Below, piece after piece: positions 31,521 through 42,703 of a stretch of 64,000 nucleotides of DNA. A program made the translations under genes and the position numbers. Below the pieces are notes generated by a model. That model did no database searches. It was given only the letters and a program-made list of their open reading frames with translations, and had not been told where the DNA came from. Origin of the DNA: Calvatia gigantea (Eukaryota > Basidiomycota > Agaricomycetes > Agaricales > Lycoperdaceae); the NCBI GenBank assembly GCA_025093985.1, contig JACAAK010000008.1:806001-870000 (forward strand), in the 5' to 3' direction. Within the stretch, counting starts at the first letter, position 1; the number at the start of each line of letters is the position of its first letter.

Positions 31521-33223
31521 GTGCTACCTCGAGAGTCAAAAAGCTTGTATCTAGGATATCAGACAAATTCTACACGATTCCCCAGAGAAGAAAGTGCGAA
31601 CTAAATCTAAAAGGAAAAATACAAACAGCAGGAAAGGAGATAACAGTCAACACCATTGTAGACTCAGGGTACACAACCAGCAGCATCAGTAAAAGACTGG
31701 TAGACGAAGAAGGACTCTCTACCCGGAAGCTGGAATGACAAATCACAGTACTAAATGCAGACAGAATGCCCAACCAAGGTGGAAAAGTAACGGAAACTAC
31801 GACAATCAACATTGACATCGAGGGATATAAAGAACAAATCAAGGCCTCAGTCGTACAACTACAAGACAGAGTGGAAGTCTTTCTAGGACACGATTGGCTG
31901 GTCAAACATAACCCCGAAGTAGACTGGAATAGTGGAGAAATCAAGTTCACCCAGTGCCCACCAGATTGCCAATTTCCCCACCAAAACATCGCCATCACTG
32001 AAAAACTGCGAAGCATAATGGCCACAGAAGATCTATGGGAAGAAGAAGATGAACCAGACCCGACCAAACCGGAAGACCTGCCAGACTACATACAGCCATT
32101 CACACATTTATTCAACAAGACGACCTTCGACAAGCTTCCAGAACGAACTGAATGGGACCACAAAATAGTCCTAATGGAAGATGCCCCAAAGGAAATAAGT
32201 GCAGGAACATACAATATGATGGTCAAAGAACAGGACAAACTCAAATCATTCATCAAGGAAAACCTAGAATCGGGATGAATACGACCATCAAAATCCCCAT
32301 ATGCAGCACCAATGTTCTTCATCCCAAAGAAAGACAGATCCAAAAGGCTGATCCAGGACTATAGACAACTAAACAACATGGTCATCAAAGACAAAACCCC
32401 GTTGCCAAGAATTGGCGAAGTAATTGACAAACTTGGAAAAGCCAAGTACTTCAACAAACTGGACATCATTTGGGGATACAACAATGTCAGGATCAAGGAA
32501 GAAGATGAATGGAAGGCGGCCTTCCTCACCAATGAAGGACTCTTCGAACCTATGGTCATGTACTTTGGTCTGAGCAACTCGCCAGGAACGTTCTCCAGAA
32601 TGATGACAAGCATCTTCCATGACCTCCTACAAAACGGGGACATTGTAAACTACATGGACAATTTTGCCATCCCAGGGGACACTAAGGAGCAACTAAAGGA
32701 ACGAACAGTACGATTTCTGGAGCAAGCAGCCCAGTATAATCTATGCTTCAAATGGACCAAGTGCATTTTTGATGTGGAAGAAATCCCCATGCTAGGAGTT
32801 AAAGTAGGACACGGACGAATCGAAATGGAAGAAGACAAAGTAAAATCGGTATGAGAATGGCCCGAACCCAGAAATACCAAGGGAGTAGAAAGGTTCCTGG
32901 GATTCACAAACTATTATCGACGCTTCATCAAAAATTTCAGCACAATTGCGGGGCCCCTAAACAAGCTCAAAGGAGCAGCCACATGGGAATGGATGCAAGA
33001 GCACCAGGACTCATTCAATCAACTCAAGAAACGCATCACCGAGGAACTGGTCTTGACACTACCACAAAGGCACAGCCAATTCAGAGCAGAAGTCGATGTA
33101 TCAGATTATGCACTAGGAGGGGTACTCTCACAACTACAGGAAGAAAAATGGCATCCCATCGCCTTCACATCACGAACCCTGTCACTGGCAGAACAGAACT
33201 ATGAAATATACGACAAGGAACTA
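31521..33223 (+). pseudogene. E4 pol, N-terminal part: protease, reverse transcriptase, start of RNase H
   Basis: The frame holds an aspartic protease motif (VDSGYTTSS) and FLGHDWLVKHNPEVDW after it, then RT blocks (PIC-like FFIPKKDRSKRLIQDYRQLN, LDIIWGYNNVRIKEED, YFGLSNSPGTFSRMM). The catalytic box is YMDN instead of the YMDD seen in E3, so one metal-binding Asp is lost. The RNase H start is AEVDVSDYALGGVLSQL. Stops at 31736, 32276 and 32852 interrupt an otherwise indel-free frame. The stop TGA codons sit where relatives have Arg or Gln codons. Cut at 33223 by the Tc1 element. Confidence 0.85.
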
Positions 33224-33435
33224 CAGTAAGGGACAAAACCGTTCCAATGTTTTGAACTTTTCAGAAGATCAGCTCATAACTCAAGGACTACTGTGGCTGT
33301 GCACTTCCTAATTTAATTGTAGATAGTCCAGTATCTTATCTAATCATATGCAAAGTATGATTATGTAATCCTTTGTTTTGGGGGAGTTATTAATTAATTA
33401 ATATTTTAAGTACATTGGAACAGTTTTGTCCCTCT
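33224..33435. repeat. Tc1 element left TIR
   Basis: 212 bp. The outer end CAGTAAGGGACAAAACCGTT and inner end AACAGTTTTGTCCCTCT are themselves inverted copies of one another, so each TIR is bounded by a pair of facing sites of about 20 bp. A block of ATTAATTAATTAATATT lies near the inner side. Confidence 0.9.
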
Positions 33436-33516
33436 CAAATTCTGAGCACATGACTTCATTTATTGCAATCAAATAAATACAAATAAAATCATGTGACCAT
33501 GTAGGGTGATGTATAA

Positions 33517-34590
33517 ATGGATGTGCTTATTCTCAGGTGCAAATTAACTCCCCCACTATACCTTTACAACTATATGCGCTCTCTTTCCTCTACTCAGACC
33601 AATAGAGTCCTCTCTTACCTGGACCAAGGGAAATCTGCTCATCATATTGCTTCTATTACTGGTCTGGGAGTCAGTACTATTTCTAGGATTCGCTCCAAAC
33701 ATAGATCAACACTTTCCAAATCTGTTGGTGGCCGCCCATCTAAACTTTCTCCCTCTGATATCCACTATTCTGTTCGCCTCATCACCTCTCGCAAGGCTGA
33801 CAATGCCTCCCAAGTCACCAAATCACTTCAAAATGTTATTGCCCAGCCTGTATCCACCAAAACAGTGCGCAGGGCACTCAGAGGAGCTGGAATGAAGGCT
33901 GTAGTCAAGCGGAAACGACCTAAACTTACTGCTGTCCATAGGAGGAAAAGGTTGGAGTGGGCAGAAGCACATGTTAACTGGACCCTGGAGGACTGGAAGA
34001 GGGTTATTTGGACAGATGAGTCCAAAATCAATCGGTTTGGATCAGATGGAAGGGTTTGGGTATGGAAAAAGGCAGGAGAGGGGCTGAATGATAGATTGGT
34101 TGAGGGAACAGTCAAGTTTGGTGGAGGAAATGTGATGATCTGGGGTTGTATGCTGTGGGATGGAGTGGGGTTTGCCACTAAAATTGAAGGGAAGATGGAT
34201 GCTGACCTTTATGTTCAAATTTTGGGGGATGAACTAAAGAGGAGCATCAGGTGGTATGGGAAGAATGAGGAGGATATGGTCTTCCAACAGGACAATGACC
34301 CCAAACACAAGAGCAAAAAGGCTACAAACTGGCTAGATGAGTCTGAATTGGAGGTTATGGTATGGCCCCCACAGTCTCCAGACCTTAATCCCATTGAACA
34401 TCTCTGGACTCACCTCAAGAATAAGCTGGGAGAGTATGATACTCCTCCTGATAGCATGAATACCCTATGGGAGAGGATACAAAAGGAGTGGGATGACATA
34501 GAACCAGAAGTGTGTCAGAATCTGATAGAGAGTATGCCTAGGAGGGTCCAGGCAGTTTTACAGGCCAAGGGAGCTTATACCAGGTACTAG
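33517..34590 (+). CDS. Tc1-type DD34E transposase
   Basis: 357 residues from the first ATG. An ATG at 33574 (MRSLSSTQTNRVLSYLDQG) gives the more usual start directly before the helix-turn-helix region, so the first 19 residues may be untranslated. HTH motifs: IASITGLGVSTISRIRSKH, then VSTKTVRRALRGAGM. Catalytic residues: D in WTDESK, D in QQDNDPKHK and E in NPIEHLW, with exactly 34 residues between the last two. The Gly-rich box GGGNVMIWGCM is present. The enzyme cuts and rejoins the element at TA sites in the nucleus. The frame is full length with no stops, in contrast to the retroelement around it. Confidence 0.95.
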   Translation: MDVLILRCKLTPPLYLYNYMRSLSSTQTNRVLSYLDQGKSAHHIASITGLGVSTISRIRSKHRSTLSKSVGGRPSKLSPSDIHYSVRLITSRKADNASQVTKSLQNVIAQPVSTKTVRRALRGAGMKAVVKRKRPKLTAVHRRKRLEWAEAHVNWTLEDWKRVIWTDESKINRFGSDGRVWVWKKAGEGLNDRLVEGTVKFGGGNVMIWGCMLWDGVGFATKIEGKMDADLYVQILGDELKRSIRWYGKNEEDMVFQQDNDPKHKSKKATNWLDESELEVMVWPPQSPDLNPIEHLWTHLKNKLGEYDTPPDSMNTLWERIQKEWDDIEPEVCQNLIESMPRRVQAVLQAKGAYTRY

Positions 34591-34616
34591 AATACCCATT
34601 TTGTATATAAATTTCA

Positions 34617-34828
34617 AGAGGGACAAAACTGTTCCAATGCACTTAAAATATTAATTAATTAATAACTCCCCTAAAACAAAGGATTACATAATCATACTTT
34701 GCATATGATTAGATAAGATACTGGACTATCTACAATTAAATTAGGAAGTGCACAGCCACAGTAGTCCTTGAGATATGAGCTGATCTTCTGAGAAGTTCAA
34801 AACATTGGAACGGTTTTGTCCCTTACTG
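34617..34828. repeat. Tc1 element right TIR
   Basis: Inverted copy of 33224-33435 with only a few differences by eye, ending GTTTTGTCCCTTACTG before TA. Confidence 0.9.
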
Positions 34829-34830
34829 TA

Positions 34831-36648
34831 CTGGCCATTGTCCATGCCCTAAAAGAATAGAGACACTACCTCCTAGACACCGAAGAACGATTCGAAATCT
34901 GGACAGACCATGAGAACCTGAAGTATTACTGAGAACCACAAAAACTAAATGGGCGACAAGCACAGTGGTACCTGCGGCTACAAGACTATGACTTCACACT
35001 ACGACATGTGCTGGGAAAAACAAACACGAAAGCTGACCTTCTGTTCTGCATCCACCAAATGCCAGAAGAACAAGAAAATAAACTAGTTACCATGATACGA
35101 GAAAGCTGGCTACAGATGGAGGGCACAGATAGCACAGTACTCCTACGAGCGGAGCTATTCATCGAGCCTAACTTCTTAGAGCATATTCAAAACCAGACCC
35201 AATGGGAAACAGTAGTCCTAACTGAGCTGAAGAAGCAAGGATCCCAACTCACCAAGGACGGCGGAATAATCTACAAGCAGAATAGTGCATACGTTCCACC
35301 CGATCAGAAACTACGAGAGGAAGTCCTAATACAGTACCACGACACCCCAGATGCAGGACATCCAGGACAACACAGGATGGCAGAATTAATCAGCCAAGAC
35401 TATTGGTGGCCATCAATACGAAAAGATATCAAAAAGTATATCTGGGGATGTCAAGCCTGTCAAAAAGCCAAGCCTAGAACGATGCCGCTCAAATCACCAC
35501 TACATCCCCTTCCGATACCAAATGGGCCCTGGGAAGAAATTAGTATTGACATGATCGGACCGCTACTAGAGTCTAAAGGAAAAGACGCAATACTAGTCAT
35601 TGTGGATCGCTTCACAAAAATGATACAGCTCTCAGCAACAACCACGGGTGTATCATCCAAAGATATTGCAGGAATATACCGGGACAAAATATGGAAGCTA
35701 CATGGACTGCCGAGGAAAGTACTTAGTGACCGAGGACCTCAATTTGCATCAGAATTCACCAAGGAGCTGTTCAAAGGACTCGGCATCGAACGAAATCTAT
35801 CAACTGCATACCACCCGCAGACAAATGGTCAAACCGAGTGCATCAACAGAGAAGTAGAGACTTATATCCGCCTGTACTGCAACTACGACCAGGATGACTG
35901 GGCAGAATGGCTCCCCATTGCAGAGTTTCAGTACAATGATAAACGACATGGAGGGACACAAGAAATGCCATTTTTCCTAAATTATGGAAGAAATCCATGG
36001 AAAGGCAAAAATGAGCCAATACCAAACAACCCTGCCACCACAGCCTTCCTGGAACAACTACAACGCACCCGAGACAATGCCTCATCAGCACTACGGACAT
36101 ATCAAGAAAAGATGAAACAGCAACACAACCGCAGCAGAACCCACACCAACGTTTACCACACAGGAGATAAAGTATGGTTAGAAAGCACCAATATCCATAC
36201 CAATCAGTCATCAAAGAAGCTAGGCCAAAAACGGTATGGACCTTTCCTTATTAAGGAAAAGATAGGAGAAGCAGCATATCGGCTGAAACTACCGGATGGA
36301 TGGGCCATCCATGATGTATTCAATGAACAGCTCCTAATACCAGCACGCCAGGCAGAGTTCCTGAGTCAAAAACAGCCATCAGCACCTGACCCGGTGATCA
36401 TCAACAATGAAGAAGAGTATGAAGTCGACAAGATCCGCGGATGACGAAAGCGAGGAAGGGGCTATCAATTTCTGGTCCACTGGAAGGGATACAGCAATGA
36501 AGAAGATACGTGGACAGTGGAGTCCAACCTGGGAAACACTAAAGATGCCATAAGAGACTACCTGAAAAGGCATCCGGAGGATACCCATAAAAGAAGGGGC
36601 AGAAAACACAAAAAAGCAGCAAACAAGCAACCCAGACAAAAAAACTAA
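34831..36648 (+). pseudogene. E4 pol, C-terminal part: RNase H end, integrase, chromodomain
   Basis: After the Tc1 element the pol frame resumes (IVHALKE, stop at Trp), then [11 protein letters not shown] 478-codon open stretch (35008-36444) follows. It holds the full HHCC finger (H in QYHDTP and AGHPGQH, then CQACQ), the DDE triad (ISIDMIGP, SDRGPQF, GQTECINRE), and a tail KLGQKRYGPFLIKEKIGEAA. The chromodomain starts EEEYEVDKIRG, is interrupted by one TGA at 36442 where an Arg codon is expected, and continues YQFLVHWKGYSNEEDTW. Pol ends in TAA at 36646-36648. Six bases later, and in the same frame, the ATG of the 3' ORF follows. Confidence 0.87.
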
Positions 36649-36654
36649 ACAAAC

Positions 36655-37644
36655 ATGCCTGCCTCCCAATCCAACTGCATTGCTATCAACTCCCTCGTCC
36701 ATCCCACTCCCACCAGAATCTCCTCTCTCCCATTCCCTGAACCAGGCAACAGCCGAGCACCTGCTCCCCAGGGAACTTGTTTCAATCTCGCTAAAACACC
36801 ATCCCCTGCACAAAGACTCCTTGAAGCCTTACTCAAAGATGTTGACAAGGCGACCAACAGTGAAATCAAGAACATTACCACCCAGAACAAATGATTGGTA
36901 GTAAACCAGCACATTACCCTCGCCACCGCATGTATCACCTTCGCTGATATGTACGCCGGATTCACCAACGCCTCCTCCTCCACCAACCAACACATCCCTG
37001 CTATCTTCTGAGCCCTAGACCAGTCTACCCTCACCCCTAATGAAAAGGATCGCATCCAAGGACTCCAAAGCCGAATTGACCTGGGCCTTGAGGTCTTCAA
37101 TCACCTCGACATCACCAACATATTCCTAGAGCTCGCTGACATAGCCATGAAGTTACTCGGAAGGGACAAGTCAAATGAAGATTCTGACATTAACACCTTG
37201 GTTGATAGAATCCACATCACCCTGTCCAAATTACATGACACCGTCAACCCCACACCACCAACCCGCTCTGACACCCCCATGGATGAGGAAATCACGGTTT
37301 TGATGAAAGAAGAAGTCAATGCCCTCCGTTGCTTCATTAAGACCATCACACCACCACAACTCGTATTGGTTTTTCTACTGCCTGCAAGATTCCACACTGT
37401 TTTACCAGGACAAGAGAAGGACCAACACTATTGGAACTCGATAGTCAAGAACTATTGGGACAGCTCCACCACCACCGATTTCCCATACAACAGTGTCCCA
37501 GTCCTTATCTGGCAAGACGGACGAAGCCACTCACCCGTCTTCTTAGCGCGCTCCAACGAAGGAAAGTTTCTAATCACTGCCACTAAGAAAGCACTTGCCG
37601 CCACAGTCGTGAACAGAGACTTCGATGAGCTTCCTGAGGTATGA
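36655..37644 (+). pseudogene. E4 extra 3' ORF, 329 codons, unknown function (two stops)
   Basis: Starts MPASQSNCIAINSLVHPTPT and ends DFDELPEV. Two in-frame TGA codons (about 36892 and 37009) stand where E3 or the context suggests Arg. Apart from these the frame is uninterrupted and has the same length as in E3. Middle part: TFADMYAGFTNASSSTNQH, a segment that looks helical. The best-kept part is C-terminal: LPGQEKDQHYWNSIVKNYW, then PVLIWQDGRSHSPVFLA and KFLITATKKALAA. No signal peptide, membrane span, zinc knuckle or protease motif is visible, so it does not look like an envelope protein. It could be a capsid accessory, a silencing suppressor or a pol extension; none of this is shown by the sequence. 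Confidence 0.8.
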
Positions 37645-37662
37645 AGCCAAATTGGGGGGTAT

Positions 37663-37970
37663 TGTTGTGAATTTCCACCGATCATTTCGCACTCTCTATA
37701 TTCATCTACATTCCTACCTCCTGTGCATCTGTTTCACCTATTCCTGCCTGCGCGATCTCTGAGCTCTGACTCATAACTACTATGCCATAGACATCAGATG
37801 TTTCATGTAGTTACCTCCATCCATTCAACTGGATGGTCCCCCTGTATTTAAGCGTACATACATCCTCCTGTATTCGGTATGCTTAACCACCTAGTTCTCC
37901 CTTCCCTTACTTGCCCTCAAGTCTTAGCCTAAGTTGCAACCTGAGGTTTACTCAGACTAAGGTCGTAACA
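37663..37970 (+). repeat. E4 3' LTR
   Basis: Runs TGTTGTG to CGTAACA, preceded by the polypurine tract TTGGGGGGTAT (37652-37662). Contains TATTTAAGCG and downstream GCTTAACCACC, the putative transcript start region. Confidence 0.9.
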
Positions 37971-40900
37971 ATATTGCTGTTTCATCTTTTCTTGGTATGT
38001 TCATAGTGCTGATGAGGCATTGTCTCGGGTGGTCTGAAGTTCCTTTAGGAAATCCGTGGCCACTGGATTGTTTGTTGGTAGTTCGTTTTTTCCTTTCCAT
38101 GGGTTTCTTCTGTAGTTTAGGAAGAATGGCATCGCTTGTGTTTCTCCATGTTGTTTGTCATTATACTGAAATTCTGCAATGGAGAGCCATTCTGCCCAGT
38201 CATCTTGGTTGTAATTGCAGTATAAGTGGATGTACGTTTCTACTTCTCTGTTGATGCACTCTGTTTGTCCATCCATTTGTGGGTGATATGCTGTTGATAG
38301 GTTGTATTCTATGCCGAGCCCTTTGAACAGTTCTTTGGTGAATTCTGATGTGAATTGAGGTCCTCAGTCGCTGAGTACTTTCCTTGGTAATCTGTGTAGC
38401 TTCCATATTTCATCTCAATATATCTTTGCAATATCCTTGGATGAAACATCCATGGTAGTCACTATAAGCCATATCATTTTTGTGAAGCGGTCTACGATAA
38501 CCAGTATTGTGTCTTTCCCTTTTGACTCCAGTAGTGGTCCGATTATATCAATGCTGATTTCTTCCCAAGGTCCATTCGGGACTGAGAGGGGGTGTAGTGG
38601 CGATTTGAGCAGTGTTGTTCTTGCTTTATTCCTTTGGCAGGCTTGGCATCCTCAGATATATTTTTTCATGTCTTTTCACATTGTTGGCCACCAGTAGCCA
38701 TGGCTGATTAGTTTCATCATTCTGTGTTGGCCTGGGGGGCCTGCGTCTGGCATGTCATGATACTGTGTTAGAATTTCTTCTCATAGCTTTGGGTCAGGTG
38801 GGACATATGTGCTATTTTGTCTGTAGATGATTCTGTGCTCCTCGGTGAGCTTGGACTCTGGTTTTCTTAACTCGGTAAGAACTGTTGTCTTACACTAGGG
38901 CTTGTTTTTGATCCATTCTAGGAATGTTGGTTTGAGGAATAATTCTGCTTGTAAGAGCACTGTGTCATCTGTGTTTCCTGTTTGCAGCCAACTTTCTTGG
39001 ATCATGGTGACTAGTTTGTCTTCTTGTTCCTCTAGTATTAGGTGGATTCAGGATAATAGGTCAGCCTTTGTGTTTGTTTTTCTGGATACATGTCGCAGTG
39101 TGAAGTTGTAGTCCTGTAAGTGTAGGTACCATTGAGCTTGTCGTCCATTCAGTTTTTGTGGTTCTTGGTAGTATTTTAAATTTTCATGGTCGGTCCAGAT
39201 TTCAAATTTTTCTTCTGCATCCAGCAGGTAGTGTCTCCATTTCTTTAGGGCATGGATGATGGCTAGTAGCTCCTTGTCATATATTTCATAATTACGCTCT
39301 GCCAGTGATAGCATTCGCGATGTGAAGGCGATTGGGTGCCATTTGGTCTTCTGTAGCTGTGATAGCACACCTCCTAATACATAGTCTGATGCATCGACTT
39401 CTACCCTGAACTGTCCTTGTCTTTGTGGCAGGGTTAACATGGGTTCTTCAGTGATGTACTTTTTAAGGTGATTGAAGGCCATCTGATGTTCTTGATTCCA
39501 TTCCCATGTAGTTTCTCCCTTGAGTTTGTTTAGTGGTCCTGCAATCTTGCTGAAGTTTTTTATGAAACGTCGGTAGTAGTTGGTGAAGCCTAGGAACCTT
39601 TCTACCCCTTTTGTATTTTTTGGCTCTGGCCAGTCTCGTACCGATTTGACTTTTTCTTCTTCCATTTCGATTCACCTGTGTCCCACTTTGACTCCTAACA
39701 TAGGGATTTCTTCCACATCAAAGATGCATTTGGTTTGTTTGAAGCATAGGTTGTATTGTGCTGCATGTTTCAGGAACTGTACTGTCTGCTCTTTTAGTTG
39801 TTCCTTGGTGTCACCAGGAATGACAAAGTCATCCATATAGTTTACATATCTCCATTTTGCAATAGATCATGGAAGATACTTGTCATCATTCTGGAGAAGG
39901 TCCCTGGTGAGTTGCTGAGTCTGAAATACATGACTGTTGGCTCAAAAAGCCCTTTGTTGGTGAGAAACACCACTTTCCATTCGTCTCCTTCCTTGATCCT
40001 GACATTGTTATATCCCCAGATGATATCAAGCTTGTTGAAGTACTTGGCCTTCCCAAGTTTGTTGATCACCTTGCCAATTCTTGGCAGTGGTGTTTTGTCC
40101 TTGATTACCACATTGTTTAATTGTCTATAGTCCTGAATTAATCTCTTGGATCCGTCTTTCTTGGGGATAAAGAAGGTTGGTGCTGCATATGGGGATTTTG
40201 ATGGTCATATTCGTCCCGATTCTAGATTTTCTTTGATGAATGCTTTGAGTTTGTCCTGTTCTTTGACTGTCATGTTGTATGTTCCTGCACTTATTTCCTT
40301 TGGGGTGTCCTCTGTTAAGATTATTTCGTGGTCTCATTCGGTTTATTCTGGGAGCTTGTCGAACATTGTTTTGTTGAATAGATGTGTGAATGGTTGTATA
40401 TAGTCTGGTAGATCTTCTGGTTTAGTCGGGTCAGGTTCATCTTCTTCTTCCCATAAATCCTCTGTAGTGGCCATGCTCCATATCTTCTCCATGATGGGGA
40501 TGTTTCAGTGGGGGAATTGACAGTTTGGTGGACACTGGGTGAATTTGATTTCTCCATTATTCCAATCTACTTCTGGGTTATGTTTGACCAGCCAGTCATA
40601 TCCTAGAAAGACCTCTGTGCAGTCTTGTAGTTGTACAACTGACACTTCAATCTGTTCTTTGTGTCCTTGGATATCTATGTCAATTGTGGCTGTTTCTGTC
40701 ACTTTTCCACCCTGGTTTGGTGTTCTGTCCATGTTTAATACTAAAATCTGTTGTTCCAGTTTTCGGGTGGGAAGTTTTTCCTTGTCTACCAGTTTCTTGC
40801 TGATGCTGCTGGTTGTGCATCCTGAGTTGACAATCATGTCCACTGTTATCTCTTTTCTTGCCATTTGTATTTTTCCTTTTAGGTTTAGTTTGCACTTTCT

Positions 40901-41186
40901 TCTCTGAGGAATCATGTAGAATTTGTCTGATATCCTAGATACAAGCTTTCTGACTCTTGAGGTAGCACCTACTTGGAGTCTTCAGAAAAATCCTTCTTTT
41001 CTTCATCAACTTCTTCTACTCCTCGGACCTGTATCTTCTTTGGTGCAGTACAGGCCTTTGCTATGTGGCCTGTTTTCCTGCAGTTGTAGCAAGTCAACCC
41101 TTTGGGTTTCTTGCAATCTTTGGCCATATGTCTGAAAATGCTGCAATTGTAGCATTTAGGTTTTCCTTCAGCATTGAAAATGTGGC
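37971..41186 (-). pseudogene. E2 gag end and pol up to integrase, decayed
   Basis: Minus strand from high to low coordinates: two gag zinc knuckles near 41040-41170; gag stop CTA complement at 40969-40971; protease (VDMIVNSGCTTSS, with D changed to N in DSG); GYDWLVKHNPEVDW; RT (DIIWGYNNVRIKEGDEW, YFRLSNSPGTFSRMM); a one-base deletion just before YMDDFVIPG near 39847; RNase H ([29 protein letters not shown]); and the integrase core (NREVETYIHLYCNYNQDDW). The frame ends at 37971, where E4 inserted after EKMKQQ. Many Arg and Gln codons are stops. Confidence 0.85.
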
Positions 41187-41191
41187 ATCAG

Positions 41192-41495
41192 TGTTGTGAA
41201 CTTTCGACTATTCCTGTCTGATCTGTACTCATCTACATTCCTCTCTTACATCATGCCTGTTTCGTCTATTCTAGCCCAGTGATCTCTGAGTATTGACTCA
41301 TAGTACTATCACACCATTATCATCGGACGTTTCATGTAGTACCTCCATCCATTCAACTGGATGTTCACTGTATTTAAGCATACATACACACTCCTGTATT
41401 CAGTATGCTTAACCACCTAGTTCCTCTCCCCTTATTCGCCCTCAAGTCTTAGCCTAAGTTGCAACCTGAGGTTGACTCAGACTAAGGTCATAACA
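41192..41495 (+). repeat. E3 5' LTR
   Basis: TGTTGTG to CATAACA. A TATA-like TATTTAAG lies at 41371-41378, and GCTTAACCA, 36 bp downstream at 41407-41415, marks the probable transcript start. Differences from the 3' LTR are almost all CG/TG/CA interchanges. Confidence 0.92.
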
Positions 41496-41497
41496 TT

Positions 41498-41506
41498 TGG
41501 TTAAGC
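41498..41506 (+). promoter_or_regulatory. E3 putative self-primer binding site
   Basis: TGGTTAAGC lies two bases after the 5' LTR and is the exact complement of GCTTAACCA at 41407-41415 in the LTR. I do not recognise it as the 3' end of a tRNA. The same pair exists in E2 (48518-48526 with 48611-48619, minus strand). The arrangement matches Tf1-type self-priming, where the folded 5' end of the transcript primes reverse transcription. Confidence 0.6.
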
Positions 41507-41575
41507 GTCCCCACCTCATCTTGCAAAGGAGTAGGCTGAAACAGGCCTGAACAGGAGAAACCTAGGAGCTAGTAT

Positions 41576-42703
41576 ATGAGCTTGAACCTAGACAAATACA
41601 GAGAACCAAATCTCGAAGTCACCGATAATGAGTCCAAAACATCAGACGAAGAAGAAACAGGGAACCCCGAAGTACCTGAAGAACCAGCCAAAGAAATACA
41701 CGATGAACCCAGAGCAAACCCAGTAGAAGAAGAAGTATTATCAGAACTTCTAAATGAACTCGACCTAGCAGAGGAAGAGGTAGTCCATCAGGAGAAATCA
41801 GATGAATCAAGCTCAGATGAAACAGAATCAGAAACCGACTCCAATATGACTGACAACGCAGTAGTGCCCGCAACAACACCCAGTGGGAAAGGCCTAGTGC
41901 CAGACCCGGGATTTTTCGACAGCACCCACACCAAGTTCGATGACTGGTGGAGAGCAATGACCCTCTTCATGAAGTTCAACAAGATAGTCTCAGCAGACGA
42001 CAAAGCTATAGCAGTTCTAGCCAGACTGTGAGGAGGAACTGCAGGAGCATATGCAGCTATGAGAGCACCAGCCATCCTGGAATCTGAAGATTCAGTAGAC
42101 TGGAAGGTTTTCTCCAAGGAATTTAGAAGGACCTTCTCGGACAATGCCTCAAATAGCAAAGCAGAATGGCAGATCGAAAAATTCAAACAAGGAAACCGAA
42201 ACACTGCTGACTACCTAATCGAATTTGAGGTATTGAAAAGCAAAGCCAAGACCGATAGCAAGTACGCCATGTTCCTACTTAGGAAGAATGCCTGACAAGA
42301 TATTATACATATGATCACTGGCTATCCACCCTCAGCCAGACCGGACACATATGGGGAATGGAAAGAAGCCATACTTTCTGTCAGACAAGGATATAAAGCA
42401 TCTGAATACCAAGGAGACAGAAAAACAAACACTGGTACCACCTATGGAGGAATGGGTGAACCCATGGAGATAGGAAGTAGATGTCACATCTTCAATGACA
42501 AAGGAAAGCTGAAATGCTACAATTGTGGTATTTTTGGTCACATTGCCAAAGATTGCAAAAAGCCCAAGGGGTTAATATGCTACAACTGCAGTAAAAAGGG
42601 GCACATAGCCAAAGCCTGCACCACACCCAAGAAGATCCAAGTCTAAGGAATAGAAGAGGCCAACAATGAAGAAGGGAAGGATTTTTCCGAAGACTCTGAG
42701 TAG
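41576..42703 (+). pseudogene. E3 gag, decayed
   Basis: Starts MSLNLDKYREPNLEVTDNE. The N-terminus is acidic; the capsid part follows (DDWWRAMTLFMKFNKIVSAD, SVDWKVFSKEFRRTFSD, AEWQIEKFKQGNRNTADYL), then MGEPMEIG and two knuckles (CYNCGIFGHIAKDC, CYNCSKKGHIAKAC). TGA at 42029 and 42293 replace Arg, TAA at 42644 is an extra stop, and the shared gag end TAG is at 42701-42703. Gag forms the particle around the RNA. Confidence 0.85.

Larger units (their letters stand above)
33224..34828 (+). mobile_element. Tc1/mariner-superfamily transposon, intact, 1605 bp
   Basis: Flanked by TA target duplications (33222-33223 and 34829-34830). The terminal inverted repeats are about 212 bp each and nearly identical, starting CAGTAAGGGACAAAAC. 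It encodes one intact transposase. The insertion splits the RNase H codons of E4 ([12 protein letters not shown]), and the E4 frame resumes in register when the element and one TA are removed. With intact ends and ORF it may be autonomous. Confidence 0.95.
31358..37970 (+). mobile_element. E4: 3' part of a Ty3/Gypsy chromovirus (same family as E1-E3), plus orientation
   Basis: Begins abruptly within the gag zinc-knuckle region (IAKDCKKPKG) and continues through protease, RT, RNase H (split by a Tc1 element), integrase, chromodomain, 3' ORF and 3' LTR. Its 5' LTR and most of gag are missing. It is inserted in the integrase region of E2, which resumes at 37971 in the opposite orientation. Four or more in-frame stops in the first half show it is dead, but the integrase half is well kept. 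Confidence 0.88.

Noticed and set aside
36655..37644. Calling the extra 3' ORF an envelope gene
   Set aside because: No signal peptide, membrane span or cleavage motif is visible; position alone is not enough.
37997..41135. Many hydrophobic plus-strand frames such as 38902-39111 and 40539-40907
   Set aside because: They lie antisense to the E2 protease and RT and recur as shadows in every copy of the family.
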